A stretch of DNA of 21,633 nucleotides from a virus, in IMG/VR virus record IMGVR_UViG_3300024319_000085, positions 1 through 21,633 of that record; one strand, 5' to 3'. Below, piece after piece: positions 8,079 through 14,463 of the stretch. The notes below the pieces were generated by a model. It saw nothing but the letters and a program-made list of their open reading frames with translations, searched no databases and was not told the DNA's origin. Every line of letters begins with the position of its first letter. Within the stretch, counting starts at the first letter, position 1. The position numbers and the translations under genes were made by a program.

Positions 8079-8283
8079 ACAAATGATTGAAATTATTTCT
8101 AAAGTTCCTGAGTTTTTAGCTTTAGTTTCTTTATTAATGGTAACCATTGCAATAAAACGTATGGAGAGAATTGAAAAAAGGGATGATGAGAAAATATCAG
8201 AACTTAAATCAACCATTAAAAAATTAGATGAAACTGTTTCATCTATAAAAGAAATGGTAATTATTTTAAAAACTAAATTATAA
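8071..8283 (+). CDS. Small membrane protein with coiled coil, partner of the preceding gene
   Basis: A 70-residue protein with a single hydrophobic segment (about 11-27, VPEFLALVSLLMVTIAI) and a charged C-terminal helix with regular hydrophobic spacing (ERIEKRDDEKISELKSTIKKL, then ETVSSIKEMVIIL). Its ATG lies inside the 3' end of the upstream gene (eight-base overlap), so the two are translationally coupled. The small size and one transmembrane helix are compatible with a holin or antiholin, but coiled-coil membrane proteins of this sort are also found in tail or lysis clusters without known function. I give no function. Confidence 0.6.
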   Translation: MNEQMIEIISKVPEFLALVSLLMVTIAIKRMERIEKRDDEKISELKSTIKKLDETVSSIKEMVIILKTKL

Positions 8284-8290
8284 TTGTATT

Positions 8291-8539
8291 ATGACTAATA
8301 ATTTTTTACAAGATTCTAAAGGTAATAAATCCTCAAAAAGATTATGGGGATCAATATGTATTGGTAATGGTATTTTATTAAAGAATGCAGAATGGGCGTG
8401 TGGATTATTTTATAAAGAATTAAGTTCTAACCAAGTTATGACTATGGAACAAGCATCTTCATCTTTAATAACCATAGGATGTGTTTTATTAGGTTTAGGT
8501 CTTGGTGAAAACATAAATAAAATGTTTAAAAGAAAATGA
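8291..8539 (+). CDS. Holin-like small membrane protein
   Basis: An 82-residue protein with an N-terminal 'D.KGNKSSKRLWGS' motif, which recurs in small phage membrane proteins of the holin type (D..G..SSkRl.g), followed by two hydrophobic stretches (about 20-40, ICIGNGILLKNAEWACGLFY, and 57-72, SLITIGCVLLGLGLGEN). It ends in a basic tail (KMFKRK). The position, directly before the spanin genes and overlapping the i-spanin start by ATGA, makes it the best holin candidate in the window. Hydrophobicity of the first segment is modest, so a single transmembrane helix cannot be excluded. Confidence 0.55.
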   Translation: MTNNFLQDSKGNKSSKRLWGSICIGNGILLKNAEWACGLFYKELSSNQVMTMEQASSSLITIGCVLLGLGLGENINKMFKRK

Positions 8540-8760
8540 AAAGTTTAATATTTAAAATATTTTCTGTAGTAGCTGGAATCGGAACTATATTTTTTTTCGG
8601 TTCTAATTCAGGCAGAAGAAAAGAACAAAATAAACAATTAAAACAAGAACATGATGAATTACAAAAAGATATTACAATTACCAAGAAAGTTAATAATTTG
8701 TCTTTTTCTGATAAGTCTAGCTTCTTGCTCTCTAAGCAGAGAAACAAAAATAATAAGTAA
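8536..8760 (+). CDS. Inner-membrane spanin (Rz-like)
   Basis: A 74-residue protein with a single N-terminal transmembrane segment (about 5-21, IFKIFSVVAGIGTIFFF) and a charged, helical periplasmic part (RRKEQNKQLKQEHDELQKDI). This is the Rz layout in a short version. The decisive evidence is context: a lipoprotein gene begins inside it in the +1 frame at 8651, the nested or overlapping arrangement typical of two-component spanins that fuse inner and outer membranes during lysis. It starts within the stop of the holin-like gene (ATGA). Most Rz proteins are longer (about 100-150 residues), so this is a compact example. Confidence 0.7.
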   Translation: MKSLIFKIFSVVAGIGTIFFFGSNSGRRKEQNKQLKQEHDELQKDITITKKVNNLSFSDKSSFLLSKQRNKNNK

Positions 8761-8971
8761 TTATTGTTATTTATATTCAACGTTTCCTGATGATCTTGAG
8801 CAAGATGTTATTTCATATTGGGTAGATAAAGAAAAAATTATTAATAATAAAAATTCTAATGGAGGAGTTAAAACTTCTGAAGAAAAATTATTTGAAATAT
8901 TTGTAGATTATGCAGGAACAAATGACAAAATATATTATGAAAAAAAGTGTGATGAAATTAATAACAATTAG
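8651..8971 (+). CDS. Outer-membrane spanin lipoprotein (Rz1-like)
   Basis: A 106-residue lipoprotein in the +1 frame relative to the i-spanin, sharing 110 nt with it and then extending 211 nt further. The signal peptide has a basic n-region (MMNYKKILQLPRK), a hydrophobic core (LIICLFLIS) and a lipobox L-A-S-C with C26 as the lipid-modified residue. The mature part has 'YCYLYSTFPDD' early and a Cys in 'KKCDEINNN' at the end, so a disulfide is possible; Rz1-type proteins of many marine and alphaproteobacterial phages share a similar C...C spacing. It is less proline-rich than lambda Rz1. The i-spanin overlap supports the call. Confidence 0.68.
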   Translation: MMNYKKILQLPRKLIICLFLISLASCSLSRETKIISNYCYLYSTFPDDLEQDVISYWVDKEKIINNKNSNGGVKTSEEKLFEIFVDYAGTNDKIYYEKKCDEINNN

Positions 8972-9524
8972 TTTTATATTTTTATTATCAACTTGTAATA
9001 TAGTATTAGCAAATGATGTTAGATGGAATGTAGGTATTTCTTATTTTTATGCTAATATAAATGATCCTGAATACGATTTTGTTGATAAGTATGAAACTCT
9101 TAAGAATCCAAAAGATCAATTTAAATCTATTTCTGTAGGATTATCTAAATTTTATGATAATAATTTTAATTGGTCAATAAGTACAAATAGATTATTTAAT
9201 AGTGAAATAAAAAGAAGTGTAAAAATAAAGTCTGATGGTTTAATATTTCAAAATGAAACTAAAATAACTATTGATTCATTACTATTAGGATATAGAATAA
9301 AAAGATTTAATCCATCTTTAATTATAGCTAATGTAGAAGCTAGTAAATTTTTATATTATAATAATTCATTAGTTGGATATGAAAATAAAAGAGCAATAAT
9401 TCCTGGTATTAATTTAGGATATTTTGCTACTAAAAATTTTGTTCCTTCTTTTTCTTATATTTTACCAAATAAAGAATTAGATTTAGAAGGTGCTTTTTCT
9501 TTAAATATTAATTATATATTTTAA
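8937..9524 (+). CDS. Phage-encoded outer-membrane beta-barrel protein
   Basis: A 195-residue protein (from ATG 8937; ATG 8952 is also possible and 8910 is open) with a signal peptide (MKKSVMKLITISFIFLLSTC) that likely ends at VLA before NDVRW. The mature part alternates polar and hydrophobic residues in strand-length runs (WNVGISYFYANI, QFKSISVGLSKFYDN, FNWSISTNRLF, IDSLLLGYRIKRF, PSLIIANVEASKFLYY, FVPSFSYILP) and ends in FSLNINYIF. The C-terminal aromatic residue on an amphipathic strand is the signal recognised by the BAM machinery. About 170 mature residues suit an eight-stranded barrel like OmpX or lambda Lom. It sits between the spanin and endolysin genes. Possible roles are superinfection exclusion, receptor masking or help in lysis; none is shown by sequence. 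Confidence 0.65.
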   Translation: MKKSVMKLITISFIFLLSTCNIVLANDVRWNVGISYFYANINDPEYDFVDKYETLKNPKDQFKSISVGLSKFYDNNFNWSISTNRLFNSEIKRSVKIKSDGLIFQNETKITIDSLLLGYRIKRFNPSLIIANVEASKFLYYNNSLVGYENKRAIIPGINLGYFATKNFVPSFSYILPNKELDLEGAFSLNINYIF

Positions 9525-9525
9525 T

Positions 9526-9960
9526 ATGCCAAGTTATTCAAATAGATCATTATCTAAGTTAAAAGGTTGCCGTGATGATTTAATTACTTTATTTGAAGAA
9601 GTAATTAAAGAATATGATAATTCTATATTAGAAGGTCCTAGGACTACAGAAAGACAACAAGAGTTATTTTCTCAAGGTAAATCTAAATTAGATGGTATTA
9701 CAAAAATATCTAAACATCAAATAACAGAATGTAGAGATAAATCTATGGCAGTCGATAGTGCCCCATGGCCAATTGATTGGAATGATTTAAATAGATTTTA
9801 TCATTATGTCGGTTATGTAAAAGGTGTTGCCGATAGATTGTATCATGAAGGTAGAATGGCTTATAAAATAAGATGTGGTGCTGATTGGGATGGTGATAAT
9901 TCTTTTAAAGATCAATCATTCCATGATTTACCCCATTTTGAATTAATAATTAATAATTAA
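9526..9960 (+). CDS. Endolysin, M15-family L-alanyl-D-glutamate / D-Ala peptidase
   Basis: A 144-residue zinc peptidase that cuts the peptide part of peptidoglycan. The M15C pattern is complete: 'EGPRTTERQQELFSQGKSKLDG' is the usual 'eGyRs.erQ..ly.qGkSk' entrance. 'SKHQ' gives H64 and 'KSMAVD' gives D77 as zinc ligands, 'PIDWNDLNRFYHYVGYVKGVADRL' and 'CGADWDGD' are family elements, and 'DLPHFEL' supplies the catalytic acid D134 and the third zinc ligand H137. The D-x-x-H spacing at the end equals that of phage T5 endolysin. The insert between H64 and D77 is longer than in T5. There is no signal peptide, so release through a holin is expected. Confidence 0.88.
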   Translation: MPSYSNRSLSKLKGCRDDLITLFEEVIKEYDNSILEGPRTTERQQELFSQGKSKLDGITKISKHQITECRDKSMAVDSAPWPIDWNDLNRFYHYVGYVKGVADRLYHEGRMAYKIRCGADWDGDNSFKDQSFHDLPHFELIINN

Positions 9961-9980
9961 TAACTATAATTTTAAATATT

Positions 9981-10271
9981 ATGTTACCTATAAAACTTGT
10001 AGATTCGCAATCTGGAGAATTCAATTTTAGGACTTCAGATCAAATATTAGAATACAAATTGGTCATAGAAGGCTCTCCTTCTTCAAATATAAAAGTTTAC
10101 TTTAACGATAAACACAAAGATTTTAATGGCTTCTTCCTTAAAGTTTATTGTAATAATTGGGCAAATTCCAGGGTTATTTTAAAATGCAAAGTGAATTTAG
10201 AAGATGATATATTTACTGAAACAGGGGATGTTTTCTATGAAAACAAATTATACAGATTTAAATATAATTAA
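9981..10271 (+). CDS. Unknown small beta-rich protein
   Basis: A 96-residue protein I do not recognise. It has no signal peptide or membrane segment. Alternating hydrophobic and polar residues (LEYKLVIEG, SSNIKVYFND, FLKVYCNNW, SRVILKCKVNL, YENKLYRFKYN) suggest six or seven short beta strands, as in a small Ig-like or carbohydrate-binding fold. It ends four bases before the esterase start and may be co-translated with it, so an accessory or chaperone role for that enzyme is possible but not shown. Confidence 0.5.
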   Translation: MLPIKLVDSQSGEFNFRTSDQILEYKLVIEGSPSSNIKVYFNDKHKDFNGFFLKVYCNNWANSRVILKCKVNLEDDIFTETGDVFYENKLYRFKYN

Positions 10272-10275
10272 AATT

Positions 10276-11556
10276 ATGTCAATATTAGATAAAAAGTTAG
10301 TAAATTCTACTAACGAGAATAGGAAAAAAGCTATATTAGTCGCAGGGCAATCAAACACTTCATGGGCTACACAATTCGGAGTATCACCAGTAAACACTGG
10401 TGGGCTCGATTTAAAAATAACTCAACTAGCAAGGCATAACCAAAATGATCTTATCCCTACTATAAGCGGCTTAACAAATATTCATTTTCAAACTGCGGAT
10501 GGGGCTAGAACAAGCTATGCATATAGTTTAGCAAAAGATATTAGAAATGATATTGGATGCGAAGAACTATTAATAATTCCTTGTGCTATTGGAGGAACAG
10601 GATGGTCAGGTGGTCAGTGGTCAGCATCAGGATCTTTATATCAAGATATGATAGCTAGAGTAGAATACACTGTAAAAATATTAAAATATGATATAGTTGG
10701 TATATTCTGGTCACAAGGTGAATCAGATACTAATAGTAGTATAAGTTCTGTTTATAAATACTTATTATATAGCTTAGTTTCAACATTAAGAACAGTTATT
10801 TATAATTCAGGACAAGGAAATGCACATAATATACCTTTTGTCACTTTTGATATGGTTACTAACTGGGTGGGTTCTGATGTAGATAGATTAAATGTACAAA
10901 ACGCATTAGAGACTATCGGTAACAATATTAATTTTACCGCTAATGCTGATACTACAAATTTACCTAGCGATCTAGAAAATGATATAATACATTATGATAC
11001 TAGACAAATAATAGAATTAGGCCATAGATTGTTTGATGCTTGGAAGATAGCTTTAAATAATGATTTGCAAAACATTTATCAAAATACTCCAGGGGAAACT
11101 ATATTATATAATAGAGATTATGGACAATATTATTCTAATATATGGGAGGCCTTGTATTTTGGAAATTCTGAAACAGATAATAAATTTTCAAGATTATCTG
11201 ATATTTGGAAATATGAAAATAATGGTAAGTTTAAGTTTAAATTAGAATGGACTATATCTTCTCAATTATATTATATTATTTGGGAACAAAATTATATACC
11301 TTATTTTTGTGTTCCGTTGATGTGTGCGGCTAGCCTTATGGAACATTCTAATGGGGCTGTTTTCGGAAGAGATGATGGTATGGGGTTTGTAGGTTTAGTA
11401 TTTGATGGAGTCGACACCTTTATAAAATTGAATTCGTCAGGTGAGTGGTGGACACCTTTAGGTCAAAAAGCCTATTACGGTGGCGGTATTCCTATTTCTA
11501 ATATTAATGGTGATAAACTTGCGTCTAATATAAAATTAAAAGCTATTAAAACTTAA
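10276..11556 (+). CDS. SGNH-type carbohydrate esterase (SASA/CE6-like) with extra C-terminal domain
   Basis: A 426-residue protein (ATG 10276, four bases after the upstream stop; ATG 10237 in the same frame is possible). Residues 1-265 fit the sialate O-acetylesterase/acetylxylan esterase group: 'KAILVAGQSN' with the nucleophile Ser in GQSN, 'AIGGTGW' block II, 'VGIFWSQGESD' block III, and 'HYDTRQIIELGHRLFDAW' with the catalytic His. Such enzymes remove acetyl groups from glycans. The C-terminal 160 residues (PGETILYN...GWWTPLGQ.AYYGGG) are not recognised; they are Trp/Tyr-rich and may bind glycan or mediate attachment to the virion. No signal peptide is seen. Likely substrates are host surface polysaccharide or capsule. 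The stop lies inside the terminator hairpin. Confidence 0.75.
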   Translation: MSILDKKLVNSTNENRKKAILVAGQSNTSWATQFGVSPVNTGGLDLKITQLARHNQNDLIPTISGLTNIHFQTADGARTSYAYSLAKDIRNDIGCEELLIIPCAIGGTGWSGGQWSASGSLYQDMIARVEYTVKILKYDIVGIFWSQGESDTNSSISSVYKYLLYSLVSTLRTVIYNSGQGNAHNIPFVTFDMVTNWVGSDVDRLNVQNALETIGNNINFTANADTTNLPSDLENDIIHYDTRQIIELGHRLFDAWKIALNNDLQNIYQNTPGETILYNRDYGQYYSNIWEALYFGNSETDNKFSRLSDIWKYENNGKFKFKLEWTISSQLYYIIWEQNYIPYFCVPLMCAASLMEHSNGAVFGRDDGMGFVGLVFDGVDTFIKLNSSGEWWTPLGQKAYYGGGIPISNINGDKLASNIKLKAIKT

Positions 11557-11566
11557 TAGCTTTTAA
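11536..11566. terminator. Bidirectional intrinsic terminator between converging operons
   Basis: A perfect 13-bp inverted repeat (11536-11548 and 11554-11566) with a 5-nt loop. Left arm TTAAAAGCTATTA, right arm TAATAGCTTTTAA. The right arm is followed by AAATTCTTTT on the + strand, and the stem itself provides the T-tract in each direction. It sits exactly where the + strand late operon meets the - strand early operon, and it contains the stop codons of both flanking genes (11554-11556 on +, 11546-11548 on -). The stem is AT-rich, so its strength as a terminator is not certain. Confidence 0.75.
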
Positions 11567-11788
11567 AAATTCTTTTATCTTTTTATTGATTCTTAGAAAT
11601 AATATATTAATCCAAAGTTCATCTTCAATATTTAGACAAAATCTTTTTATGTCAAATCCTGAATTATCAGCTTTTATAAATATTTGGCATAAATATTCTT
11701 CTCCTATAGATATAGATCTACCTGAAGCTTCACAAATATATTTTTTCTTAGCTTTAGGATGTCTAGTTTTAATTAGTCTTTCTGTCAT
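11546..11788 (-). CDS. Unknown small protein with a zinc-ribbon-like remnant
   Basis: An 80-residue protein from ATG 11788; the frame is open further upstream but that would overlap the neighbour more. 'KKKYICEASGRSISIGEEYLCQIF' (cited as residues about 15-36) resembles the first knuckle of small phage zinc ribbons ('C..C...I..Ge.Y'), but the second Cys is replaced by Ser, so metal binding by this knuckle is unlikely. Later Cys (in LCQIF and RFCLNIE) exist. It overlaps the 3' end of the upstream gene by 20 bases. Function is unknown. Confidence 0.5.
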   Translation of the reverse strand: MTERLIKTRHPKAKKKYICEASGRSISIGEEYLCQIFIKADNSGFDIKRFCLNIEDELWINILFLRINKKIKEFLKAIKF

Positions 11789-12011
11789 TGTTATAATAAT
11801 TAATTGAAGGGTTAATAATTTTAAAAGCAACTTCGTTACTTCTATTCTCAATTGCATTTTTAACTGAATCTAGTTGCCCTTTTAACTGTTCAATGTCAGT
11901 CAAAATTGCTTCTAAATTTTCGTAATTATTAGCAATTAAAAATTCTATATCAGATAAAACGCGATGCATAGATCTAGGTTTTGTCTGTTTAAAGTTTTTA
12001 CAAATTGTCAT
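11769..12011 (-). CDS. Unknown small helical protein
   Basis: An 80-residue protein with a long predicted helix (about 18-58: LSDIEFLIANNYENLEAILTDI and QLKGQLDSVKNAIENRSNEVA) with heptad-like hydrophobic spacing, so it may form a coiled-coil dimer. There is no signal peptide. The start is preceded by TTGAAAGAAA, the same leader as the next upstream gene, which supports the ATG at 12011. It lies in a three-gene unit of small proteins behind promoter 12273-12301. I do not recognise a family. Confidence 0.5.
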   Translation of the reverse strand: MTICKNFKQTKPRSMHRVLSDIEFLIANNYENLEAILTDIEQLKGQLDSVKNAIENRSNEVAFKIINPSINYYNNDRKTN

Positions 12012-12021
12012 TTTCTTTCAA

Positions 12022-12180
12022 TTAAATATTCATACAAAAACGGTAATCCTCATAAGTTGTATTAACAGCTTTACATCTAGCATGAGAACTAGCAGCAGCT
12101 TTATATAATACAAAACAAGATAGAGAGATAAATAAACCAGTTAAAATATAGACTAATATATTTTTATATAATGTTTTCAT
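12022..12180 (-). CDS. Small membrane protein (52 residues)
   Basis: A short open frame beginning MKTLYKNILVYILTGLFIS, with one hydrophobic segment (about 7-26) after two Lys, followed by a small soluble part (YKAAASSHARCKAV...YRFCMNI) holding two Cys that could form a disulfide in the periplasm. It starts with the leader TTGAAAGAAA seven bases before ATG, like the next gene, and is the first gene after the promoter at 12273-12301. Those three points are the reason for calling so short a frame a gene. Small inner-membrane proteins in early phage units often interfere with host functions or superinfection, but no function is shown. Confidence 0.5.
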   Translation of the reverse strand: MKTLYKNILVYILTGLFISLSCFVLYKAAASSHARCKAVNTTYEDYRFCMNI

Positions 12181-12272
12181 AATTAGTTTCTTTCAAATTG
12201 AATAATATATGGATAATTTTCTCTTTTAAAACCATTAATAAAATTAAGTGATTTTCATCAGCTTATATAATA

Positions 12273-12301
12273 ATTATATAACATTGATTTTTAAAAGTAA
12301 A
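12273..12301 (-). promoter_or_regulatory. Sigma70-like promoter for the small-gene unit
   Basis: On the - strand, TTTACT (12301-12296), a 17-nt spacer, and TATAAT (12278-12273). The block TATTTTACTTTTAAAAA followed nine bases later by TATAATTA is shared exactly with the promoter at 14428-14456. It stands about 90 bases upstream of the 52-residue gene. On the + strand the same bases also form part of a 7-bp hairpin (12293-12299 with 12303-12309). Confidence 0.72.
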
Positions 12302-12349
12302 ATACTTTTTACACATTTTAAAATATTTTTTATCTAAGCTCAAAACTGT

Positions 12350-13693
12350 CTAATTTTGATACAACTCATGTTTTAAATAATCAATCAAATCCTTTTGTGT
12401 CTTAGCTTTGCCTGATAATGCAAAGAATAATACTTTTTCATCTAAACAACCCTTGGCTATTAAATGGATATTTCTTACAATATTTTTTTGCCCTTGTCTA
12501 TGAAGTCTTTTATTGAACTGTTGATAATACTCTAAATTCCATGTTAATCCATACCAAATTATTACATTTCCACCATATTGTAGATTAAGGCCATGGCCTG
12601 CTGATGCTGGATGGGCTAATAATATTTTTATTTTTCCTTTATTCCAATCATCTTCTTGTTTAGCTGTTTCTAATTTAACAGCTTTAGGAAAAGCTTTTTG
12701 TAGTTTTTCTAAATCGTGTTTATAGTTATATGCTACTAAAAAATTTTCTCCTGGATTATCTTCAATAATTTCTTTTAGTCTTTCTATCTTTTCATTATGA
12801 ATTTCATGGACATTTCTTTCTGCGTCGTAAACTGATCCATTACATATTTGAAGCAATTTATTTCCAAGAGCCGCTTTAGAAGGTGATTCAATGTCAATAT
12901 CATCTAAAGAAATAATAAATTCTTTTTCTAACTCTTTATATTGTTGTTTTGCTTTATCAGGAAGTTCTATAAATTCATTTACATTTATACATTCAGGAAG
13001 CTCTAAATAATCTTCTGCGGTCATAGTTACACAAACATCTTTAATTAATTCCATTATTTGTTCTTTTGCTCCTGGTTTTAATTTATAATTATATCCCATG
13101 TAACCGTCAGGAACAAAGAATCTTTGCCTATAATTTGTTATTGTTCTTCCTAAACGTTCACCTTGGTCAATTAAATACATTTGGCTCCATAAATCCATCA
13201 TTCCATTAGGGCTAGGCGTTCCTGATAATAAAACAATAGATCTAATATATTTCATTACTTTTTTCAAAGCTCTAAATCTTTTTGCTCTTGCTGATTTAAA
13301 ACTACTACTTTCATCTATTACAACCATATCCCATTTCCACTTACATTTTTCTATAAGCCATGGCACATTTTCTTTATTTATTAAGGTTATAGTTTTATTT
13401 GAATTAATAGCAGATAATCTTTCATCTACTGATCCTGTAGCAATTGCGATATCAAGCTCTTGTAAATGTTCCCATTTTTGTGCTTCTTTATGCCATACAT
13501 TATTTGCAACTTTCAATGGCGCAATAATTAATATTCTTTCTACAGAAAAATTATAATATAGATCATGAATAGCAGTAAGAGTTGTTGTAGTTTTACCGAG
13601 ACCCATATCTAAAAATAAAGCACATTTCTTTTTATTTAATACTACATTTAAAGCAGAATTTTGGTAATGATGTAAATTTTCTCTTTTAAGCAT
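12350..13693 (-). CDS. SNF2/DEAD-like helicase
   Basis: A 447-residue superfamily 2 ATPase of the SNF2 type common in phages. The motifs are in order: 'HHYQNSAL' Q-like entry, 'LFLDMGLGKT' Walker A (30-35), 'ILIIAPLKVANNVW' motif Ia, 'DMVVIDESSSFKS' Walker B (DESS, 127-130), 'LLSGTPSPN' motif III, 'FLVAYNYKHDLEKL' in the second RecA domain, 'LAHPASAGHGLNLQ' motif V and 'NKRLHRQGQ' motif VI (396-402). Such proteins move on DNA and may help replication fork restart or initiation. The start overlaps the stop of the VRR-NUC gene by one base (TAATG), and a GGAAGA sequence lies just before it. The VRR-NUC plus SNF2 pairing occurs in many phage replication modules, which suggests they act together. 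Confidence 0.9.
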   Translation of the reverse strand: MLKRENLHHYQNSALNVVLNKKKCALFLDMGLGKTTTTLTAIHDLYYNFSVERILIIAPLKVANNVWHKEAQKWEHLQELDIAIATGSVDERLSAINSNKTITLINKENVPWLIEKCKWKWDMVVIDESSSFKSARAKRFRALKKVMKYIRSIVLLSGTPSPNGMMDLWSQMYLIDQGERLGRTITNYRQRFFVPDGYMGYNYKLKPGAKEQIMELIKDVCVTMTAEDYLELPECINVNEFIELPDKAKQQYKELEKEFIISLDDIDIESPSKAALGNKLLQICNGSVYDAERNVHEIHNEKIERLKEIIEDNPGENFLVAYNYKHDLEKLQKAFPKAVKLETAKQEDDWNKGKIKILLAHPASAGHGLNLQYGGNVIIWYGLTWNLEYYQQFNKRLHRQGQKNIVRNIHLIAKGCLDEKVLFFALSGKAKTQKDLIDYLKHELYQN

Positions 13694-13968
13694 TATTCTT
13701 CCATATTATTAAAAAGTACTATCCCTTCACCTACATTGTCAATTACATAGGTAGGAATATATTGATCTTGTAATTTATTTATAGTTTTTTGTTGTAGTTT
13801 AGTCGGTTTTTTACCTTTAGCTTTAAATTCAATAATAATAATTTTACCGTCTTTAAAGAAAATTCTATCAGGAACAGAACGGTTACCTGGACTAACCCAC
13901 TTATAACATAACCATCCTAAATATTTAGCATGGTTACAAACTTTAGTTTCAATCTCTGATTCTCTCAT
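13693..13968 (-). CDS. VRR-NUC domain nuclease
   Basis: A 91-residue protein of the VRR-NUC family (PD-(D/E)xK fold), a minimal stand-alone version. 'GWLCYKWVSPGNRSVPDRIFF' shows the family 'K..spg.rGvPDri' with D34. 'IIIIEFKAKGKKPTKLQQ' gives E47 and K49 (ExK) followed by the 'G.kpt.lQ' helix, and 'YVIDNVGEGI' is the last strand. Stand-alone members cut branched DNA such as Holliday junctions. The gene overlaps the dCMP deaminase 3' end by 20 bases and is coupled to the SNF2 helicase by TAATG, so a role in resolving replication or packaging intermediates is likely. Confidence 0.88.
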   Translation of the reverse strand: MRESEIETKVCNHAKYLGWLCYKWVSPGNRSVPDRIFFKDGKIIIIEFKAKGKKPTKLQQKTINKLQDQYIPTYVIDNVGEGIVLFNNMEE

Positions 13969-14389
13969 AAATAATGTCTACATTTAATTTTTTAAGCATA
14001 TCTATTCCAGATGTGTCAGCATATTCATCAGAATAAATAACTGTTTTACAAGATGTATTTGCGATCAATTTAGCACAAACAATGCAAGGAGATGTTGTAA
14101 TATAAATTGTGTCAATATCCATTACATTATCACATTGGAGCAAAGCATTTTGTTCTGCATGTGTTGCCATACATGAATTTAAGCCTTGAGATGATTTTTG
14201 TTTTTCACCTCCACAAGGTTTATCTATACAATGCTGGAAATTTTTTGGAACACCGTTATATCCTGTTGCTTTTATATGCCCATGTTTATTTATAATAACG
14301 CAGCCAACAGAACGCCTTGGACAAGTTGATCTAGTAGCAACTAATCTTGCTATTTTTAAGAAATATTGATTTTTTGATTCTCTTTGCAT
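13949..14389 (-). CDS. Deoxycytidylate (dCMP) deaminase
   Basis: A 146-residue zinc enzyme that turns dCMP into dUMP. 'STCPRRSVGCVIINKHGHIKATGYNG' is the typical start (C.R..vG.vi......i..gYNG). 'HCIDKPC' and 'CMATHAEQNAL' carry the family's Cys-His regulatory region and the catalytic H77-A-E79, and 'TTSPCIVCAKLI' gives zinc ligands C102 and C105. C-terminal 'YADTSGIDMLKKLNVDI' is normal. Its product is the substrate of thymidylate-synthase-family enzymes, and such a gene (17521-18177) lies in the same half. It is the first gene after a promoter at 14428-14456 and has no Shine-Dalgarno sequence. Confidence 0.92.
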   Translation of the reverse strand: MQRESKNQYFLKIARLVATRSTCPRRSVGCVIINKHGHIKATGYNGVPKNFQHCIDKPCGGEKQKSSQGLNSCMATHAEQNALLQCDNVMDIDTIYITTSPCIVCAKLIANTSCKTVIYSDEYADTSGIDMLKKLNVDIIYERIRD

Positions 14390-14427
14390 TATTTTATAAT
14401 TTTAAGATTATATTTTTAAACATTTTA

Positions 14428-14456
14428 ATTATAAAGCCTTATTTTTTAAAAGTAAA
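14428..14456 (-). promoter_or_regulatory. Sigma70-like promoter for the dCMP deaminase-VRR-NUC-SNF2 unit
   Basis: On the - strand, TTTACT (14456-14451), a 17-nt spacer, and TATAAT (14433-14428), about 38 bases upstream of the deaminase ATG. It shares a 17-base block (TATTTTACTTTTAAAAA) and the following spaced TATAATTA with the promoter at 12273-12301. The -35 element lies only a few bases past the stop of the upstream transferase-like gene. Confidence 0.75.
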
Positions 14457-14463
14457 ATAAATT

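Noticed and set aside
8526-8780. Open frame of 84 codons on the - strand
   Set aside because: It is antisense to the spanin pair and its Cys/Phe/Leu-rich product mirrors the spanin codons.
11060-11245. Open frame of 61 codons on the + strand
   Set aside because: It lies in another frame of the esterase gene and lacks any motif or start context.
11586-11807. Open frame of 73 codons on the + strand past the terminator
   Set aside because: It is antisense to two - strand genes that are supported by the promoter and overlap pattern.
12293-12309. 7-bp hairpin AAAAGTA/TACTTTT as a terminator for the SNF2 unit
   Set aside because: The hairpin overlaps the -35 element and the shared promoter block, and the same block at 14451 has no matching second arm, so promoter function explains it better.
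14107-14295. Open frame of 62 codons on the + strand
   Set aside because: It is antisense to the well-supported dCMP deaminase.
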